Source: Corbicula japonica (taxonomy: Eukaryota; Mollusca; Bivalvia; Venerida; Cyrenidae). From it: a stretch of DNA of 64,000 nt. The position numbers were made by a program, and so were the translations under genes. The stretch covers positions 2,728,001 to 2,792,000 of the forward strand of contig JAZAYU010000081.1 in NCBI GenBank assembly GCA_038501625.1, given 5' to 3'. The notes beneath the pieces are model-generated. The model was given only the letters and a program-made list of their open reading frames with translations. It was not told where the DNA came from and made no database searches. Positions 61,846 to 64,000 of this stretch are shown here, in pieces (the first letter of the stretch is position 1; every line of letters starts with the position of its first letter).

Positions 61846-62330
61846 GACCAATTAGAACTTTGGTTGAGTGTAAAGGAGCAAAGGTTTCACTTAGAACCAA
61901 CTGGCTGAATTATTGCTTTAATTTAAGAGCTGACATTCAGCTTAAAAATGAAAAGAACTTTCTTTTAGGGAGGAAAACAGAATACTAATCTCTAATCTGC
62001 AGCATTTCGTTAATTTCAAACAAGAACAATGACATCTGTGTGCTATTTAACAGAAGTTATAGTCTGCTACAGGGAAATGGCAAGCAGGTGTTACTAGTTA
62101 ATGTTTATATTCTAAATAGAAGTAATCGGTTTCTGTAAATACAACAAATCAATTAAAACCAGGTAGATTTTCATCAGGATGAAAGGTAAAGTTTCATCAC
62201 CATGAAATCTGCCCAAGTTTCAATAGATTACTATGTAAATGTTTCTTCAGTTACAAGGTAGTTAGAACCGAGAGGGACCAACAACCTACAGAAGATCTTT
62301 TGTGAATCCCTTTACTGCACAGATAAATCT

Positions 62331-62572
62331 TTATCCCTTTACTCAATATATATGGCTTTTCATGTGTATGCAACCAGTGTAGATCCTGATCACCTGGCAC
62401 TTTCTTGCTGTCTGATCATGATCTGCACTGTATGTTTTTTGTAAAGAAATAAACTTATAAATAAAAGAGCGAACAGTGCAGATCCTGATCAAACAGCAGA
62501 AATGTGCTGGCTGATCTGGATCTACACTGATTGCCTTTGCAATAAAGGATAATATATGGAGGAAAGGGTTAA
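62331..62572. mobile_element. GATC-rich fold-back element, full length
   Basis: Start TATCCCTTTACTCAATATAT, arms GTGTAGATCCTGATCACCTG and GGCTGATCTGGATCTACACT, spacer TTTTTTGTAAAGAAATAAAC, end ATATGGAGGAAAGGGTT. Confidence 0.82.
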
Positions 62573-63865
62573 ACTGATGATAGCACAGACTGATATTATG
62601 GTAATTGTTTTATCCTATGTACAGTGTGCCCCCAGGGGCCCAAGTGATTATTGTCTACCATGTGGCTAAAATCATTACCAGGATACAATCATCTGAAGCC
62701 AATACAATCTGAATACCTCCAGAAATATCACACAGAACAAATCAAAATCAATGCAATTGTTTGAGACTGCTGAAACTTGTAAACAATAAATGTATAAATA
62801 AAGTGATTTTGTTTGATTGTTAAAGTTTTGTGGTGTTTTATTTCTACTCTCCAATTACTCTGTGTGCTTTCTAAACATAGAATTTTATTATAATTTTCAG
62901 ATCATTAACACTGATTCCTTCCTCTAACATCCTGACTACAACCACATATATTTACACTTCAATTGCGTCCTCAAGAATCATAATTTCTAATGGTAAATAG
63001 TGTGACGTAATCGGCTTCACACACTTTAAACAACCCAACTGTTTTCCATACCCAAAAGAAAACCATCAAATATTGATTCAACCCTTAACTATACTGTTTG
63101 CTTCTTTAACAGAAAAACTAATAAAACTAAGTGTAGATTCTAATCAGATGCCAGAGATGTGCCAGCTGATCAGATTCTGCACTAGTCTTCCATTCCTAGT
63201 TAGTGTTTGAAATCTTTTAAAAGGGATAAAATTTAATTAAATTTCAACTGTTTGTCAATGATAATGATATATTCATTGTTTTCAGATAATAGTTTAAATG
63301 CATTACTGATATAAGTAACATTAGGTTTCAGCCGTTAATGCACTTTCAAGGGGGCATAACTCAATTATTTGTCAATTCGGATTTATCATTCTTGAGGATA
63401 AAAATAGCTTTGTAAATGACATTAGATAAATACTTAACACTTAACAGTAATAAGCAACATGAAAGTGATGGACAATGGCACCAATGGTAACAACATTGAT
63501 ATAATGACAACCTGGCCACAAACATCCTAGAATAAAAATCATACAATATCAGACATGAAAAGAAATTTGCAGCCAGGCTAAAACCAAGCTGTATTTAGCC
63601 AGGCAGTCATACATTTATTAGTTCAATATATTCTAGCAAGCTGAAGTGCCCAGAAAAAAAAGTTGAATATTTTCAAAATGATAACAGATCTGTATTTAAT
63701 CCTTTAGTGGATTGATAATGACTGTTCTGTATTTTTTGTAAAAGAAATAAGTGGTTAGCATGATAGTTTACCAAGGTCTGAAATGGTCTGAATACCACTC
63801 ATTTCAATTAATTTAAGATGTAATGAAATATAAAATCTGAAGGGAAACTTTGCAGTTTAACTTAC

Positions 63866-64000
63866 TTGACACGATGCTGCTGATGATGCAGACCGTGCAT
63901 TTTCCAGGCCACCCTTCTCCCCACCCACTCATGATATGGGCAGCCAGGGTTTATCAAAGGTAACGATCCAAACTTTGCTGAATGCATTTGTTTCATTTTA
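63866..64000 (-). CDS. ARHGAP39: ARHGAP39/Vilse, N-terminal exon (partial at right edge)
   Basis: The frame is open from the window edge to a strong donor TCAA|GTAAGT. The two leftover bases AA plus the first G of the 60056-60157 exon make Lys, giving ...QQHRVK-WEWVEI. Visible residues are KQMHSAKFGSLPLINPGCPY then HEWVGRRVAWKMHGLHHQQH. This segment is not conserved in the vertebrate proteins I know, which start the first WW domain after a short leader. The exon call therefore rests on donor and phase. Two ATGs (63996-63994 and 63987-63985) could be starts, or the exon may extend beyond the window. An internal acceptor at TTCAG (about 63978) is a weaker option. Confidence 0.7.

Noticed and set aside
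63285..63546. Minus-strand 61-codon frame
   Set aside because: Overlaps a fragment of element-3-like core repeat; no supporting signals.

Overview
The window is eukaryotic nuclear DNA, AT-rich and intron/repeat dominated, from a metazoan that is most probably a bivalve mollusc. I infer this from the repeat families (short fold-back elements, elements with 150-170 bp core tandem repeats and hairpin ends, a tRNA-derived SINE) and from the one conserved gene. Species cannot be fixed from the sequence. There are no bacterial-type operons. Almost all short open frames are chance frames inside introns or repeats.

Main gene: the minus strand carries the 5' part of an ARHGAP39 orthologue (Vilse/CrossGAP, a WW-domain RhoGAP). 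It is read right to left and runs off both edges. I assembled it from splice sites, matching phases and family similarity: exon 63866-64000 (end of an N-terminal segment), 60056-60157 (first WW domain), 29660-29798 (second WW domain), a 28-codon exon present twice (23859-23942 and 13307-13390), 3249-3329, and a long Ser-rich exon 947-1 that is open to the window edge. The MyTH4 and RhoGAP domains of the family would lie left of the window. All junction phases agree.

Layout: 1-13.3 kb holds the Ser-rich linker exons and introns full of a GATC-rich fold-back element. 12.0-16.1 kb and 22.6-27.5 kb are two near-identical copies of one segment, each with the 28-codon exon, a CCAAT-rich minisatellite and a possible alternative first exon. 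The right copy carries a Tc1-like insertion whose empty site is preserved in the left copy. Between them (16.1-22.5 kb) lie a perfect palindrome with an NRF1-like core, fragments of a possible plus-strand gene, a 500-bp assembly gap and a nested tandem-repeat transposon. 28.0-29.7 kb is a minisatellite built from the last 47 coding bases plus the 5' splice site of the second WW exon. 29.8-60.1 kb is a 30-kb intron with fold-back elements, a 2.5-kb TIR element with an internal satellite, a SINE and three consecutive hairpin-ended elements with core tandem repeats (48.4-53.6 kb). 60-64 kb holds the first two exons and one more such element.

The most unusual features are the exon/splice-donor minisatellite, the in-frame duplicated exon inside a segmental duplication (real, or a haplotype assembly artefact beside the gap), and a group of elements sharing a 5' AACTAGA+hairpin start and a matching 3' hairpin end.
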